DNA of 64,000 nucleotides from UBA981 sp942490995 (GCA_942490995.1 CALOBG010000103.1:1-64000), one strand, 5' to 3'. Positions 1 through 8,953 are shown, counted from the stretch's first letter. Notes: generated by a model not told the origin, from the letters alone. A program made the numbers and translations.

Positions 1-376
1 CGGCCAGCAGCGGGGTCAGCCACTGTTTCTTTTGCGCCTCGCTGCCGTACTTCATGAACACTTCCATGTTGCCGGTGTCCGGAGCGTTGCAGTTGAATAC
101 TTCCGGCGACCACAACACGCGGCCCATGATCTCGGCCAGCGGTGCGTAATCGGCATTGCTCAGGCCGCCATGGTCGCGCGGCACAAACAGGTTCCACAGA
201 CCTTCCTCGCGCGCTTTCGCCTTCAGGTCTTCCATCAGCGGCACCGTCCCGAAACGGTCCGGCAGCGCGTTGAGTTGTTCGTGGTAAACGTGTTCATTGG
301 GATAGACGTGCTTGTCCATGAAAGCAACAAGCTGCGCTTTCAGCGCGTCGGGCGAGGCGGTGATATTGGCGTACAT
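1..376 (-). CDS. Acyl-CoA dehydrogenase family protein, N-terminal part (cut by window edge)
   Basis: This is the first ~125 residues of an acyl-CoA dehydrogenase flavoenzyme, which oxidises an acyl-CoA at the alpha-beta bond and passes electrons to ETF. It opens MYANITASPDALKAQL at an ATG at 376 and has no stop before base 1, so the FAD-binding core and catalytic base lie outside the window. Visible family features are the helical N-terminal domain, the stretch GLWNLFVPRDHGGLSNADY and the segment CNAPDTGNMEVFMKYG, typical of the large ACAD subgroup (ACAD10/11-like). The acyl-CoA synthetase nearby on the same strand suggests fatty or aryl acid catabolism. Substrate cannot be told from this fragment. 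Confidence 0.85.
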   Translation of the reverse strand, partial: MYANITASPDALKAQLVAFMDKHVYPNEHVYHEQLNALPDRFGTVPLMEDLKAKAREEGLWNLFVPRDHGGLSNADYAPLAEIMGRVLWSPEVFNCNAPDTGNMEVFMKYGSEAQKKQWLTPLLA

Positions 377-561
377 GGGTGGGTTCCCGGATGAATTGTC
401 GCGGGATTCTATCGCGTCGGAGCGTGACGGTCAGGCCGGGCGAGGTGTACCGCTGATGCCGCGCCATCGCCGCCGGCATGGCCGGCGGCTTCGTAGTGGA
501 GCGCGAGCGTTAACCCGCACGTGACAACGCGCAGGTTGCGCGTTGTCGTCTTGGCGTGCGC

Positions 562-903
562 TCAGCAGCGGCCTTTCTTAGCCTGCCCGGGCGGGCAGAA
601 CGTGCCGGTAGCATAGCCGTGTTTACCGGACCTGTAGTACTGCCTGTGCTGGTCACCGTGACCATGGTCGCCATGGTGATCGTGGTCAGCGTATTCGCGC
701 GTATTGACCGCGGTGCCGGTGGCCGCACCGAGCCCGGCGCCGATGATGGCACCGTCGCGGCCGCCTAATTCGGCGCCGACAGCGCCACCGATAGCGCCAC
801 CGATCGCGCCGCCGACGGCGGAGTCTATGGTCAGATCATCCACCGCGCCGAGCGGGCCGCAGAATGACAGTGAGAATCCGAGGGCAATCAGGGTGCGCTT
901 CAT
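562..903 (-). CDS. Small exported glycine-zipper protein with His-rich tail
   Basis: A 113-residue protein starting at the ATG at 903 (MKRTLIALGFSL); a longer upstream reading lacks a signal peptide. A signal sequence (residues 1-20) is followed by a glycine zipper (about 28-65, repeated GGAIGGA and GAGLGAA steps) of the kind that packs into membranes. A His/Asp-rich stretch follows (DHDHHGDHGHGDQH), and the end carries CPPGQAKKGRC. The zipper suggests an outer-membrane or envelope protein and the His cluster suggests metal binding; both are inferences. The CPPGQAKKG ending occurs in other small gammaproteobacterial envelope proteins, as far as I recall. No specific function is known to me. 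Confidence 0.65.
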   Translation of the reverse strand: MKRTLIALGFSLSFCGPLGAVDDLTIDSAVGGAIGGAIGGAVGAELGGRDGAIIGAGLGAATGTAVNTREYADHDHHGDHGHGDQHRQYYRSGKHGYATGTFCPPGQAKKGRC

Positions 904-1035
904 GACAAGCAGCTTCCAGTTGAGGTGTAGCGAGTATGACAACAATTCTGTCCGATCGTGCCGCGTCACGAGCCAATTGTGATGCAGTCCGCGACCTGCA
1001 CGGCGCGATTCTGCCAAACAGTTCACACGTCCCGC

Positions 1036-2685
1036 CTAGCCCGACAGTTGCGCGCGCTGCTCGGCCAGTTTCTGTTTAGCGTCCTCGCGCAACTCGACTT
1101 TACGGATCTTGCCCGAACCGGTCATCGGAAACTCGTCGATGAACAATACGTGGCGCGGGATCTTGAACGTTGCGACTTTGCCGCGGCAGAAATCGATGAC
1201 CGTTTTTTCGCTCAGTTCGGCGCCGGCGCGAAGCTGGATGTATGCAACCGGAACGTCGGTCAGACGCGGGTCCGGGTAGGCTACGACCGCGACCTGCTGG
1301 ACCCCTTCGAGCCCCAACAGCAGCGCTTCCACTTCCATTGGGTCGACGTTCTCACCACCGACCTTGAGCATGTCCTTGTAGCGTCCGAAAAAACGGATGT
1401 AGCCATCCTCGCGCAGCACGCCGGTATCGCCGGTGTGAAACCAGCCATCGTCATCGTAGGAATCCGCGGTTTCTTTCGGCTTGTTGTAGTACTCCATCAT
1501 CAGGCCATACCCCTTGACCAGGATCTCACCCGGCTCACCGACCGGTTGTTCGCGGTTGGTGGCCGGATCGATGATGCGGAATTCGTAGCCCGGGGCCGGG
1601 TAGCCCGACGATTCCGCACGTTGCTCGACGCTGTCGCCGAGACCGCCGACCGCGGTCCCGGCGCCCATTTCGCTCATGCCGTAGCCGGTGATCGTGACCA
1701 TCGGGTGGAGCACTTCAGCAGCCTTGCGCGCGATCGGCACGGCGCTCTGCATGCCGGTCGCAAACACCCCGCAGCGCAGGCTTGAAATGTCGACCTTGAG
1801 GCGCTGCTGGGCTTCGGTCAGATCTTTCAGGTGGGTTTCGAAGCCGTGCATGATGCTGACGCGCTGGCTTTCGACCAGGCGCATGCATTGCTCGGGATCG
1901 AAAGTTTCCATCAGCACCTGGCGCGCGCCGGTCAGCATCGAGGTCAGGGCTGCCTCGGAATACGAAAACAGGTGAAACAGTGGCAGGTAATTCAGGATCG
2001 TATCGGCCGGCGTGATTGAAAGCCGGAACGCGCGTTCCTCGATCAGGCGCAACATGATGTGGTTGTGCATGACGCCTTTGGGAAAGCCGGTCGTGCCCGA
2101 GGTATACATGATGAACACCGGGTGATCGGGATCGACGCTGTCGATGCGCCCGGCCAGGGTTTCGTTATCGACTTCCGCGGCGCCGTCGAGCATGGCGTCG
2201 AAATTGACCACGCCGCTGTGTTCGTCTTCACCGAAAATCACCACCTTGCGCATGCGCGGGTAATCGGCGTCCTTGATGTCGACGCCGCGCTCCGGCAGCT
2301 TCACCACTTCGCGCACCATGGCCAGGAAGTCGATCGGCCCGGACACGTCGTGCGTGATCAGGTAGGCGCTGTCGGACTGTTTGAGCAGGTAGGCGAGATC
2401 GTGGGTGCGAAAGCGGGTATTGACCGGCACCTGTACCGCGCCGATGCGCGCCAGCGCGAACATCGAAAAGATCCATTCCGGCCGGTTCATCATCCACAGC
2501 GCGACGTGTTCACCAGGTTGCACGCCGAGGTTGATCAAGCCCCGCGCAACTTCGTCGATACGGTCACGAACTTCGGCAAAGGTATAACACTCGTCGTTGA
2601 ACAGCAGCGCCTCGCGGTCGCCGAACCGTTCCGCCATGGTGTCGACCAGCGAACCGAAGGTTTTTTTGGGATACCACTCAGCCAT
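1036..2685 (-). CDS. Acyl-CoA synthetase (AMP-forming, ANL superfamily)
   Basis: A 549-residue ATP-dependent acid:CoA ligase that activates a carboxylic acid through an acyl-adenylate. The phosphate-binding loop YTSGTTGFPKG is at residues 194-204. GYGMSEMG, the GWFHTGD adenylate motif, the hinge KDMLKVGGENV and the C-terminal catalytic lysine context GSGKIRKVELRE all follow in order. Length is normal for the family. It is on the same strand as the acyl-CoA dehydrogenase fragment and divergent from the dimethylformamidase-like genes, with 133 bp between the two starts holding both promoters. Medium-chain, long-chain or aryl substrates are all possible. Confidence 0.9.
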   Translation of the reverse strand: MAEWYPKKTFGSLVDTMAERFGDREALLFNDECYTFAEVRDRIDEVARGLINLGVQPGEHVALWMMNRPEWIFSMFALARIGAVQVPVNTRFRTHDLAYLLKQSDSAYLITHDVSGPIDFLAMVREVVKLPERGVDIKDADYPRMRKVVIFGEDEHSGVVNFDAMLDGAAEVDNETLAGRIDSVDPDHPVFIMYTSGTTGFPKGVMHNHIMLRLIEERAFRLSITPADTILNYLPLFHLFSYSEAALTSMLTGARQVLMETFDPEQCMRLVESQRVSIMHGFETHLKDLTEAQQRLKVDISSLRCGVFATGMQSAVPIARKAAEVLHPMVTITGYGMSEMGAGTAVGGLGDSVEQRAESSGYPAPGYEFRIIDPATNREQPVGEPGEILVKGYGLMMEYYNKPKETADSYDDDGWFHTGDTGVLREDGYIRFFGRYKDMLKVGGENVDPMEVEALLLGLEGVQQVAVVAYPDPRLTDVPVAYIQLRAGAELSEKTVIDFCRGKVATFKIPRHVLFIDEFPMTGSGKIRKVELREDAKQKLAEQRAQLSG

Positions 2686-2818
2686 GACCTGCGTCCTCGA
2701 TATCTCGCCGATAGCAGGAGTATATGGTACCGCGCCGACGATTTGCGCGAAGCGGGAAACTCGCCTTTAATCAGTGGCGTCGGTGAAAGCCGCCAACGAT
2801 CACCGCAGGGGGGTGGAC

Positions 2819-3262
2819 ATGGGTGAAACGAAATCGCGTGCCAAAGGCCGGCGCGCCAGCACGGCACTGCAAAACAATTACGCGCTCGGCGCGGTCGACG
2901 ATTACAACGTCCGCACTTACCTGCTCGAGCACCTGCGGGACAAGGCCAGGCGCGATGCATTGATCGCTGAACACCGCCGCCATCCGCGCGGCGCCGCGAC
3001 CCAACCCGGCACGCCACCTCCGCTGCACAGCCGCACGCTCGCCCAGCTCATCGACAAGCTGCGCATGGTGCCGCAGGCCGGCAAACACACCATCGTCGAA
3101 ACCCGGCCCTGGAAAGAATATGCCATCGGCATTCTGCCAGGCCGGCGCGGCGGTGTGGTGAAAATCACGAGCGAAACCTACGCCAGCCGAGAAGACGCCG
3201 AACACGCGATTTTTCTCAAACGTCTGAAGGCGCTGTGCGCCCACTACGAAATCCGTATGTAG
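2819..3262 (+). CDS. N,N-dimethylformamidase-like small subunit
   Basis: A 147-residue basic, soluble protein with no signal peptide. The ATG at 2819 (MGETKSRAKG) is preferred over an upstream in-frame codon because an AGGGGGG ribosome site lies just before it. It sits 13 bp upstream of a dimethylformamidase-like large subunit. Known dimethylformamidases (DmfA1/DmfA2, an alpha2-beta2 iron amidohydrolase) have a light subunit of about 130 residues encoded directly before the heavy one, so order, size and spacing fit. Conserved-looking parts are ALQNNYALGAVDDYNVRTYL and the C-terminal half around WKEYAIGILPG. The assignment rests mainly on the neighbour. Confidence 0.65.
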   Translation: MGETKSRAKGRRASTALQNNYALGAVDDYNVRTYLLEHLRDKARRDALIAEHRRHPRGAATQPGTPPPLHSRTLAQLIDKLRMVPQAGKHTIVETRPWKEYAIGILPGRRGGVVKITSETYASREDAEHAIFLKRLKALCAHYEIRM

Positions 3263-3275
3263 GCGGGGGGCGAAC

Positions 3276-4043
3276 ATGAAACAGGATTATTTATTGCGCG
3301 TGACCGGCTATTCCGACCGCTGCTCGGTGGCGCCCGGCGATGACATCACGTTCTACGTGCACAGCGAGTTCAACGAGTCCTACCGTGCCGACATCGTGCG
3401 CCTGATCAATGGCGACACCAATCCGGAAGGTCCGGGCTTCAAGGAAAAGGTTATCCGTACCGCGGTCAACAAGGTTTACCGCGGCAAAAACCAGCCGCTG
3501 ATGGCCGGCAGCTACATCATGGTGCCGAACGATGAGCGCCTCGACCTCGCCAGCCTCAGCCTGTGCGCCTACATCTACCCGACCACGCCGCTGACCGATA
3601 CCGAAGGTGTGGCGGTCGGCGAGCAGGCAATCCTCACCAAGTTCGATACCAGCACCGCCACCGGCTACGCGCTGTATATCAATAATGCCGGTGAGCTCGA
3701 GTTCCGGCTCGGACGCGGGCGCGGCAAAGTCGAGCGCTTCAGTACCGCGAAACCGCTGATGCGCAAGCTCTGGTACAAGGTCATGGTCAGCTACGATGCC
3801 GAGCGGCCGAGGGTTTATCGCCCAGATCCCGTTCCTCACCGCCACCAACGGCGGCCACGGCATGAGCATGCTGCACCCTCGCGAAGACACCGAAGCGCTG
3901 GTCAAGTTTCGCGCCGCCGGCGGTGGCGCCAAAAACAATCGCGCACCGCTGCTGATGGCGGCCAGCTCGGCGACGGTCGACAGTGGGCGGGAAGTATACG
4001 GCGGACATTACGACCACCTCGCCGAACCGTGGCCGATCCCTGA
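3276..4043 (+). pseudogene. N,N-dimethylformamidase-like large subunit, N-terminal part before a frameshift
   Basis: This frame carries the first ~175 residues of the large subunit, starting MKQDYLLRVTGYSDRCSV. It holds an N-terminal beta domain (about 1-75) and the start of a LamG/concanavalin-like domain. After SYDAERP near base 3805 the frame becomes nonsense (a His/Arg-rich run to a stop at 4043), while the homologous sequence continues in the next frame as GRGFIAQIPFLTATNGG. A single extra base between about 3795 and 3815 explains this. Removing it gives one protein of about 801 residues, close to the 762 of the Paracoccus enzyme. There is no slippery heptamer at the junction, so programmed frameshifting is unlikely. 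Confidence 0.75.
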
Positions 4044-5682
4044 ACATACCCACAAGTTCAACGGCCGCATCGATCGGCCGCGGCTCGCGGCGCGCGCGCT
4101 GGATCGCGGCGAAATCGAGTTGCTGCTCGCTGCACCGCGCATGGAAGCGTTACCGACGGAACTGCGCCGGGACCTCGTTGCGGTATGGGATTTCAGCGCC
4201 AATATCCACGACAACGCCGCCTCCACCCATATCGTCGACCTGAGTCCGAACAAGCTGCACGGCGTCGGCGTCAACCTGCCGGTACGCGGCATGCCGGGGC
4301 ACAACTGGTCTTCGCATTACATGAGTTTCGTGCACGGCCCGCAGGAATACGGCGCGATTCATTTCCACGACGAGTCGGTCGATGACGCGCGCTGGGAACC
4401 CGCTTTCACCCTGCGTATCCCGGAACGAATGGGCAGCGGTGTATACGCCGCGCGGCTCCGCGTCGACGGCAAGTCGGCGCCGGATCACGAAGACTACATT
4501 CCGTTTTTTGTGCGGCCGGTAGCCGGCACCACCACCGCCAGAATCGCCCTGGTCATGTCAACGCACAGTTACATGGCCTACGCCAACGACAACCTCAGCG
4601 TGAACTCGGTCATCGCCCAGCTCCTGACCGGCCAGGTGCCTTTGCTGCAGCCCGAAGACCTGCTGCTCAACCAGGAACGTGGCTACGGGCTCGGCACCTA
4701 TACCAGCTATCGCGACGGCTGGGGCGTGAATATCTCCTCGCGCCTGCGGCCGATCCTGAACATGCGCCCCAAGTATCTGCACGTACTGTCGCCCTCGCTG
4801 TGGCAGTTCAATGCCGATCTGCACCTCGTCGACTGGCTGCACGAGATGGACTACGCGGTCGACATTTATACCGACGAAGACGTGCAGCGCGAAGGCAAGC
4901 AGTTGCTCAATCGCTACCCGCTGGTGCTGACCGGGCATCACCCCGAATACATGTCCGAACAGCAGATGGACGCCTACCACGATTACCAGCTCGAAGGCGG
5001 CCGCTGGATGTACCTGGCGGCCAACGGCTTTTACTGGATCTGCCAGCCGCATCCGGACAATCCGAACATCGTCGAGGTACGCAAAGGCGATAACGGGACC
5101 CGCGCCTGGACCATCGCACCGGGCGAATACTGCAACGCCTTCGACGGTAAACACGGCGGCTTGTGGCGGGTGCGCGGGCGTGCAATGAGCAAGCTGCTGG
5201 GAGTTACCTTCACCTCGTTCGGGCTGACCTATTCGTCGTATTACCGGCGCGCGCCGGACAGCGAACTGCCGCAGTGCAAGTGGCTGTTCGACGGCGTCGG
5301 CCGGGACGAACCGATCGGCAACTTTGGCCTGGTCGGCGGTGGTGCCGCCGGTCTCGAACTCGATCGCTACGACCTCGAATTGGGCACCCCGCACCGTGCC
5401 TACCTGCTGGCCCATTCCGAGGGCCACTCGGATATGTTTGTCTCGGTGACCGAGGAATCGACGTTCAATGCGCGTGGCTACATCCCGGGCGGCACCGGCG
5501 AAACCAATCCGTGGACACGCGCCGATATCGTTTATTACAAAACCCCGAACGACGGTGCGGTGTTCTCGGTCGGATCGATGTCATGGTGCGGATCACTGCA
5601 GCACAACGACTACGACAACAACGTATCGCGGATCATGCGCAACGCCATCGACGGCTTCCTCAAACCGGGCGCATTGCCATGA
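3796..5682 (+). CDS. N,N-dimethylformamidase-like large subunit, main catalytic part (after frameshift)
   Basis: 628 readable residues holding the end of the LamG-like domain, a middle Ig-like domain and the catalytic C-terminal domain of dimethylformamidase large subunits. Known enzymes hydrolyse DMF to formate and dimethylamine with a mononuclear iron held by two tyrosines and a glutamate. From memory these are Tyr399, Tyr440 and Glu521, with His519 nearby. Here Tyr262 in HSYMAYANDN, Tyr302 in GTYTSYRDG and Glu384/His382 in TGHHPEYM keep those spacings to within one residue. The iron centre therefore appears intact although the gene is split by the frameshift. DMF itself is only one possible substrate; a natural N-substituted amide is as likely. 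Its stop overlaps the next start (ATGA). Confidence 0.8.
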   Translation: MPSGRGFIAQIPFLTATNGGHGMSMLHPREDTEALVKFRAAGGGAKNNRAPLLMAASSATVDSGREVYGGHYDHLAEPWPIPEHTHKFNGRIDRPRLAARALDRGEIELLLAAPRMEALPTELRRDLVAVWDFSANIHDNAASTHIVDLSPNKLHGVGVNLPVRGMPGHNWSSHYMSFVHGPQEYGAIHFHDESVDDARWEPAFTLRIPERMGSGVYAARLRVDGKSAPDHEDYIPFFVRPVAGTTTARIALVMSTHSYMAYANDNLSVNSVIAQLLTGQVPLLQPEDLLLNQERGYGLGTYTSYRDGWGVNISSRLRPILNMRPKYLHVLSPSLWQFNADLHLVDWLHEMDYAVDIYTDEDVQREGKQLLNRYPLVLTGHHPEYMSEQQMDAYHDYQLEGGRWMYLAANGFYWICQPHPDNPNIVEVRKGDNGTRAWTIAPGEYCNAFDGKHGGLWRVRGRAMSKLLGVTFTSFGLTYSSYYRRAPDSELPQCKWLFDGVGRDEPIGNFGLVGGGAAGLELDRYDLELGTPHRAYLLAHSEGHSDMFVSVTEESTFNARGYIPGGTGETNPWTRADIVYYKTPNDGAVFSVGSMSWCGSLQHNDYDNNVSRIMRNAIDGFLKPGALP

Positions 5683-6098
5683 GCAAAAGCAACCCGGACG
5701 AGGTCGAACTCGAACGGGATCACTACTGGTGGCTGCACCCGGGGCTGCGCGGGCGTGAGGCGATGGCCGGCAAGGGCGCCGCGAGCCTGCCGTGGCGCTG
5801 GTCGACACACCAGGTCGAACAGGACGCCCCTGCCCCGCGCGCCGTCGAGCCGCACGGCCCGTATGCCGATTTCGCCAAACTGCTGTACAAGATGAACGGC
5901 TACCGCCCGGGCCTGGTGACCGGCTGGTACGTGGTGGTCGCGGCGGAAACCGGCGGCTTTGCGGTCGGCCAGCTGTGTGTCGACCCACATATTCCGGTCG
6001 TCCTGTTCAGCGACCTGGTGTATGCCGACGAAGATCAGGCGCGCGCGGTCGCCGCCGAACTGCGCGCTGCGAAACCTGGTCTCGTACATCGCCGCTGA
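5679..6098 (+). CDS. Unrecognised 139-residue protein coupled to the dimethylformamidase-like genes
   Basis: It begins MSKSNPDEVELERDHYWWLHPG at an ATG overlapping the large-subunit stop by 4 bases, so the two are translationally coupled. It has no signal peptide or membrane segment. An acidic N-terminus precedes a compact alpha/beta-looking region (YADFAKLLYKMNGYRPG, then TGWYVVVAAETGGFAVGQ). The last 60 residues resemble the end of the small subunit in pattern (a beta strand, YA, acidic residues, then an Ala-rich helix), which hints at a second small subunit or diverged paralogue. That is inference from layout and a weak visual match only. Confidence 0.55.
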   Translation: MSKSNPDEVELERDHYWWLHPGLRGREAMAGKGAASLPWRWSTHQVEQDAPAPRAVEPHGPYADFAKLLYKMNGYRPGLVTGWYVVVAAETGGFAVGQLCVDPHIPVVLFSDLVYADEDQARAVAAELRAAKPGLVHRR

Positions 6099-6154
6099 GC
6101 ACGCCGGCGCGGAACCGAGGCCCCGCGCCAAGCCAGGGAACCACCGAACAAGTC

Positions 6155-7438
6155 ATGCCCGAAAGGCCGACGCAGACGCCACGACGCTGGTTCACGCTGG
6201 CGTTGCTGATCCTGGCCGGCGAAATGATTTTCTGCCTGCCGTTTCACCTGCCCCGTTATTTTCGCCCCTCGGTGCTGGAGACTTTTGGCTTAAGCAATGC
6301 CGAGCTCGGCGACGTGTTCGCGGTCTACGGAGTCACCGCCATGCTGACGTATTTCCCCGGCGGCATCCTCGCCGACCGCATCGCACCGCGGCGTCTGATG
6401 GCGGCGTCGCTGGCGGCAACCGCGCTCGGTGGCGTTTATCTGCTGACCATTCCGCAGTCGCTGGGCCTCGCCGTGCTGTATGGCTACTGGGGCGTGACGA
6501 CAATTTTTCTGTTCTGGGCGGCGATGATCCGCGCCACTCGGCAATGGGGTGGTCGTAGCGCGCAGGGGCGCGCCTTCGGCCTGCTCGAAGGCGGTCGCGG
6601 ACTCGCCGCGGCCGGCTTCGCGACGCTCGCGGTAATGTGTTTCGCGGCGTTTGTGCCCGATCCTGATGGCGTACCCGACGCCGATCAGCGCCGCGCCGCG
6701 ATGCAGGCCGTGATCGGGTTTTACACCGCCATTACGGCGCTGGCCGCGGCGCTGGTGTGGGCCTTCCTGCCGAACGACGGCCGCGGCCGCGAACAGCGTG
6801 CGCCATTCGCGCTGCAGACCGTCACCCGCGTGCTGCGGCAGCCGCTGGTGTGGATGCAGGCGCTGATCGTGGTGGTCGCCTACTGCGGTTATAAAGGCCT
6901 GGATAATTACGCGCTGTACGCCTACGAGGTGCTCGGCATGGGCGAAGTCGCGGCGGCCAGCTTCACCGCCAGCGCCGCCTATATCCGGCCGCTGGCCGCG
7001 GTCAGCGCCGGATTGATTGCCGACCGCTGTGGCGCCGGACGCAGCATCGCGGTGCTGTTTGCCGCGCTGGCGGTGGTTTATGCCCTGCTCGGCTCGTTTG
7101 CGCCGACGCCGGCGTTGCTGTCGATCATCTACCTCAATATCATCGTAAGCTTCGTGGCCGTGTTTGCCCTGCGTGCGTTGTACTTCGCGCTGCTCGAGGA
7201 AACCCGAGTACCGGCACAGCTGACCGGCACCGCGGTTGGCCTGGTGTCGGTGGTGGGCTACACGCCGGACATATTTTTTGCCCCCATCGCCGGGCGCCTG
7301 CTCGACGCCACCCCCGGCCTCGGCGGTCACCAGCACTATTTTCTGCTGCTGGCGGGGATCGCCGTGGTCGGCACCCTGACCGCGGCCGCACTGACCCGAC
7401 GCGTCGCGCGTCAATCACAACAGGAGATCCCGCTATGA
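6155..7438 (+). CDS. MFS transporter
   Basis: A 427-residue protein starting at the ATG at 6155 (MPERPTQTPRRWF) with about twelve hydrophobic segments. Major facilitator features include the loop 2-3 sequence GGILADRIAPRR, a match to the G-x-L-a-D-r-x-g-r-r signature, and a repeat-like ADRCGAGRSIAVL in the second half. Its place between an amidase-like enzyme and two dehydrogenases, with the next gene overlapping its stop (ATGA), suggests import of the compound or export of a product. Substrate is unknown. Confidence 0.85.
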   Translation: MPERPTQTPRRWFTLALLILAGEMIFCLPFHLPRYFRPSVLETFGLSNAELGDVFAVYGVTAMLTYFPGGILADRIAPRRLMAASLAATALGGVYLLTIPQSLGLAVLYGYWGVTTIFLFWAAMIRATRQWGGRSAQGRAFGLLEGGRGLAAAGFATLAVMCFAAFVPDPDGVPDADQRRAAMQAVIGFYTAITALAAALVWAFLPNDGRGREQRAPFALQTVTRVLRQPLVWMQALIVVVAYCGYKGLDNYALYAYEVLGMGEVAAASFTASAAYIRPLAAVSAGLIADRCGAGRSIAVLFAALAVVYALLGSFAPTPALLSIIYLNIIVSFVAVFALRALYFALLEETRVPAQLTGTAVGLVSVVGYTPDIFFAPIAGRLLDATPGLGGHQHYFLLLAGIAVVGTLTAAALTRRVARQSQQEIPL

Positions 7439-8163
7439 CCCAGGTATGCGCAATCGTCGGCGCCGGCGACGGACTCGGCCAGGCGCTGGCCGCACGTTTC
7501 GCCCGCGCCGGTTACACCCTGGCGCTGCTGTCGCGCAGCGCCAAAGGCAGCGCCGTCGCGCTCGCCGCGGCAAAAAAGGCCGACAATAAACTCCCGCACG
7601 CCTATTTCGCCGCCGACGCGACCCAGCCCGAAACCCTGGCCGCCGCGCTCGGCACGGTCAGCGACCAGCTCGGGCCGATCGAGGTTCTGATCTACAACGC
7701 GCGCGGCCCTTACGAACTGCGCGCACCGCTCGACATGAGCTACGCCGATCTGGAGGACATATTCCGCCTCGAAGTGGTCGGCGCGTTCGCCGCGGCCAAG
7801 GCGGTGATGCCGGCCATGATCGCGCGCGGCCACGGCAGCGTGATGTTTTCCAGCGCAACCGCGGCGCTGCGTGGTTCGGGCACCAACCCGCTGTTTGCGA
7901 TCGGCAAGTTCGGCCTGCGCGGCCTGTCGCAGTCGCTGGCCAAAGCTCATGCCAAGGACGGTATCCACGTCGTACATGTACGCCTCGACTGCATGCTCGA
8001 TGTGCCGATGGTGCGCGACATGCTCGGCGCCAGGTTCGACGTCGAGGCGACCTCCAACTGTGACGACGTCGCCGAGAGTTACCTGTGGGCCCATCAACAG
8101 CCGAAGTCGGCATGGAGCAACGAAATCGAGTTGCGCCCGTATACCGAAAACTGGTCCTTCTGA
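7435..8163 (+). CDS. Short-chain dehydrogenase/reductase (SDR) family protein
   Basis: A 242-residue Rossmann-fold protein with an N-terminal dinucleotide-binding motif (IVGAGDGLGQALAARFA) and the strand-4 motif YNARG where classical SDRs have NNAG. The Ser of the FSSATAALRGS region is present, but the usual YxxxK is replaced by a FAIGKFG-type segment. The lost tyrosine means either an atypical SDR or a non-catalytic member. It overlaps the MFS gene by 4 bases and is followed 13 bp later by a second SDR, so all three are probably one transcript. Confidence 0.8.
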   Translation: MTQVCAIVGAGDGLGQALAARFARAGYTLALLSRSAKGSAVALAAAKKADNKLPHAYFAADATQPETLAAALGTVSDQLGPIEVLIYNARGPYELRAPLDMSYADLEDIFRLEVVGAFAAAKAVMPAMIARGHGSVMFSSATAALRGSGTNPLFAIGKFGLRGLSQSLAKAHAKDGIHVVHVRLDCMLDVPMVRDMLGARFDVEATSNCDDVAESYLWAHQQPKSAWSNEIELRPYTENWSF

Positions 8164-8176
8164 GGACGCCGGCACC

Positions 8177-8953
8177 ATGACTGACAACCTGGCCGGAAAA
8201 ACCGTCATGGTGACCGGTGCCAGCCGCGGCATCGGCGAGTCGATTGCACTCGAGATGGCGAGCGCCGGGGCGCGCGTGGCCTGCGTCGCAACCCGCGCCG
8301 AGAACGCCGCCGGCGTGGTGGCCGCGATCGAGCAGCGCGGCGGCCGAGCCCAGGCTTTCGGCTGCCGGGTCGAGGTCGCGGCCCAGGTCGCGCAATTGTT
8401 TGAGGAAGTTGCCGACTCGCTCGGGCCGCTCGACGTGCTGGTCAATAACGCCGGCATCTCCCAGCCCATGCCGACCCTGCACATGAGCGAAGAAAACTGG
8501 GACCTGCACATGAACATCAACTGCAAGTCGATTTTTTTGTGCTCCCAGGCCGCCGCCCGCCAGATGAAAGACAACGGTGGCGGCGGGATCATCAATATCG
8601 GTTCGATCCTCGGCCGCAACGCCTTTCCGGCCACGCTCGGCTACTGCACGTCCAAAGCCGCCGTTGATCAGATGACGCGGGTGATGGCCATAGAATGGGC
8701 GCGTTACGATATTCGTGTTAACTGCATCGCGCCCGGCTACATCCGCACGGATTTGATCGACAAGCTCGCCGCCGAAGGCAAGCTGGCGCTCGCTGACCTC
8801 GAACGGCGTACGCCGCAGCGCCGGCTCGGCAGCGGCGCCGACGTGGCCAGGGCGGTGCGTTTCGTCGCCAGTGAAGATGCCGGTTTCATGACCGGCGAAA
8901 CCCTGGTCATCGACGGCGGCTGGAGCGCCTTTGGTTACTACCAGACGCGTTGA
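8177..8953 (+). CDS. Short-chain dehydrogenase/reductase (classical SDR)
   Basis: A 258-residue NAD(P)-dependent oxidoreductase starting MTDNLAGKTVMVTGASRG at 8177. It has the full classical set: TGASRGIG cofactor loop, NNAG, catalytic Ser in NIGSILG, YCTSK (YxxxK) and a C-terminal TGETLVIDGGWSAFG typical of FabG/gluconate 5-dehydrogenase-like enzymes. It probably oxidises an alcohol or reduces a ketone made in this catabolic cluster. The preceding atypical SDR lacks the tyrosine found here, so this is likely the active one of the pair. Confidence 0.88.
   Translation: MTDNLAGKTVMVTGASRGIGESIALEMASAGARVACVATRAENAAGVVAAIEQRGGRAQAFGCRVEVAAQVAQLFEEVADSLGPLDVLVNNAGISQPMPTLHMSEENWDLHMNINCKSIFLCSQAAARQMKDNGGGGIINIGSILGRNAFPATLGYCTSKAAVDQMTRVMAIEWARYDIRVNCIAPGYIRTDLIDKLAAEGKLALADLERRTPQRRLGSGADVARAVRFVASEDAGFMTGETLVIDGGWSAFGYYQTR

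Noticed and set aside
3790..3815. Programmed frameshifting in the DMFase-like gene
   Set aside because: No slippery heptamer or stop-shifting motif is seen at the junction; an indel is simpler.
7411..8634. 407-codon minus-strand frame opposite the SDR pair
   Set aside because: Both plus-strand SDR genes are better supported by motifs and coupled starts.
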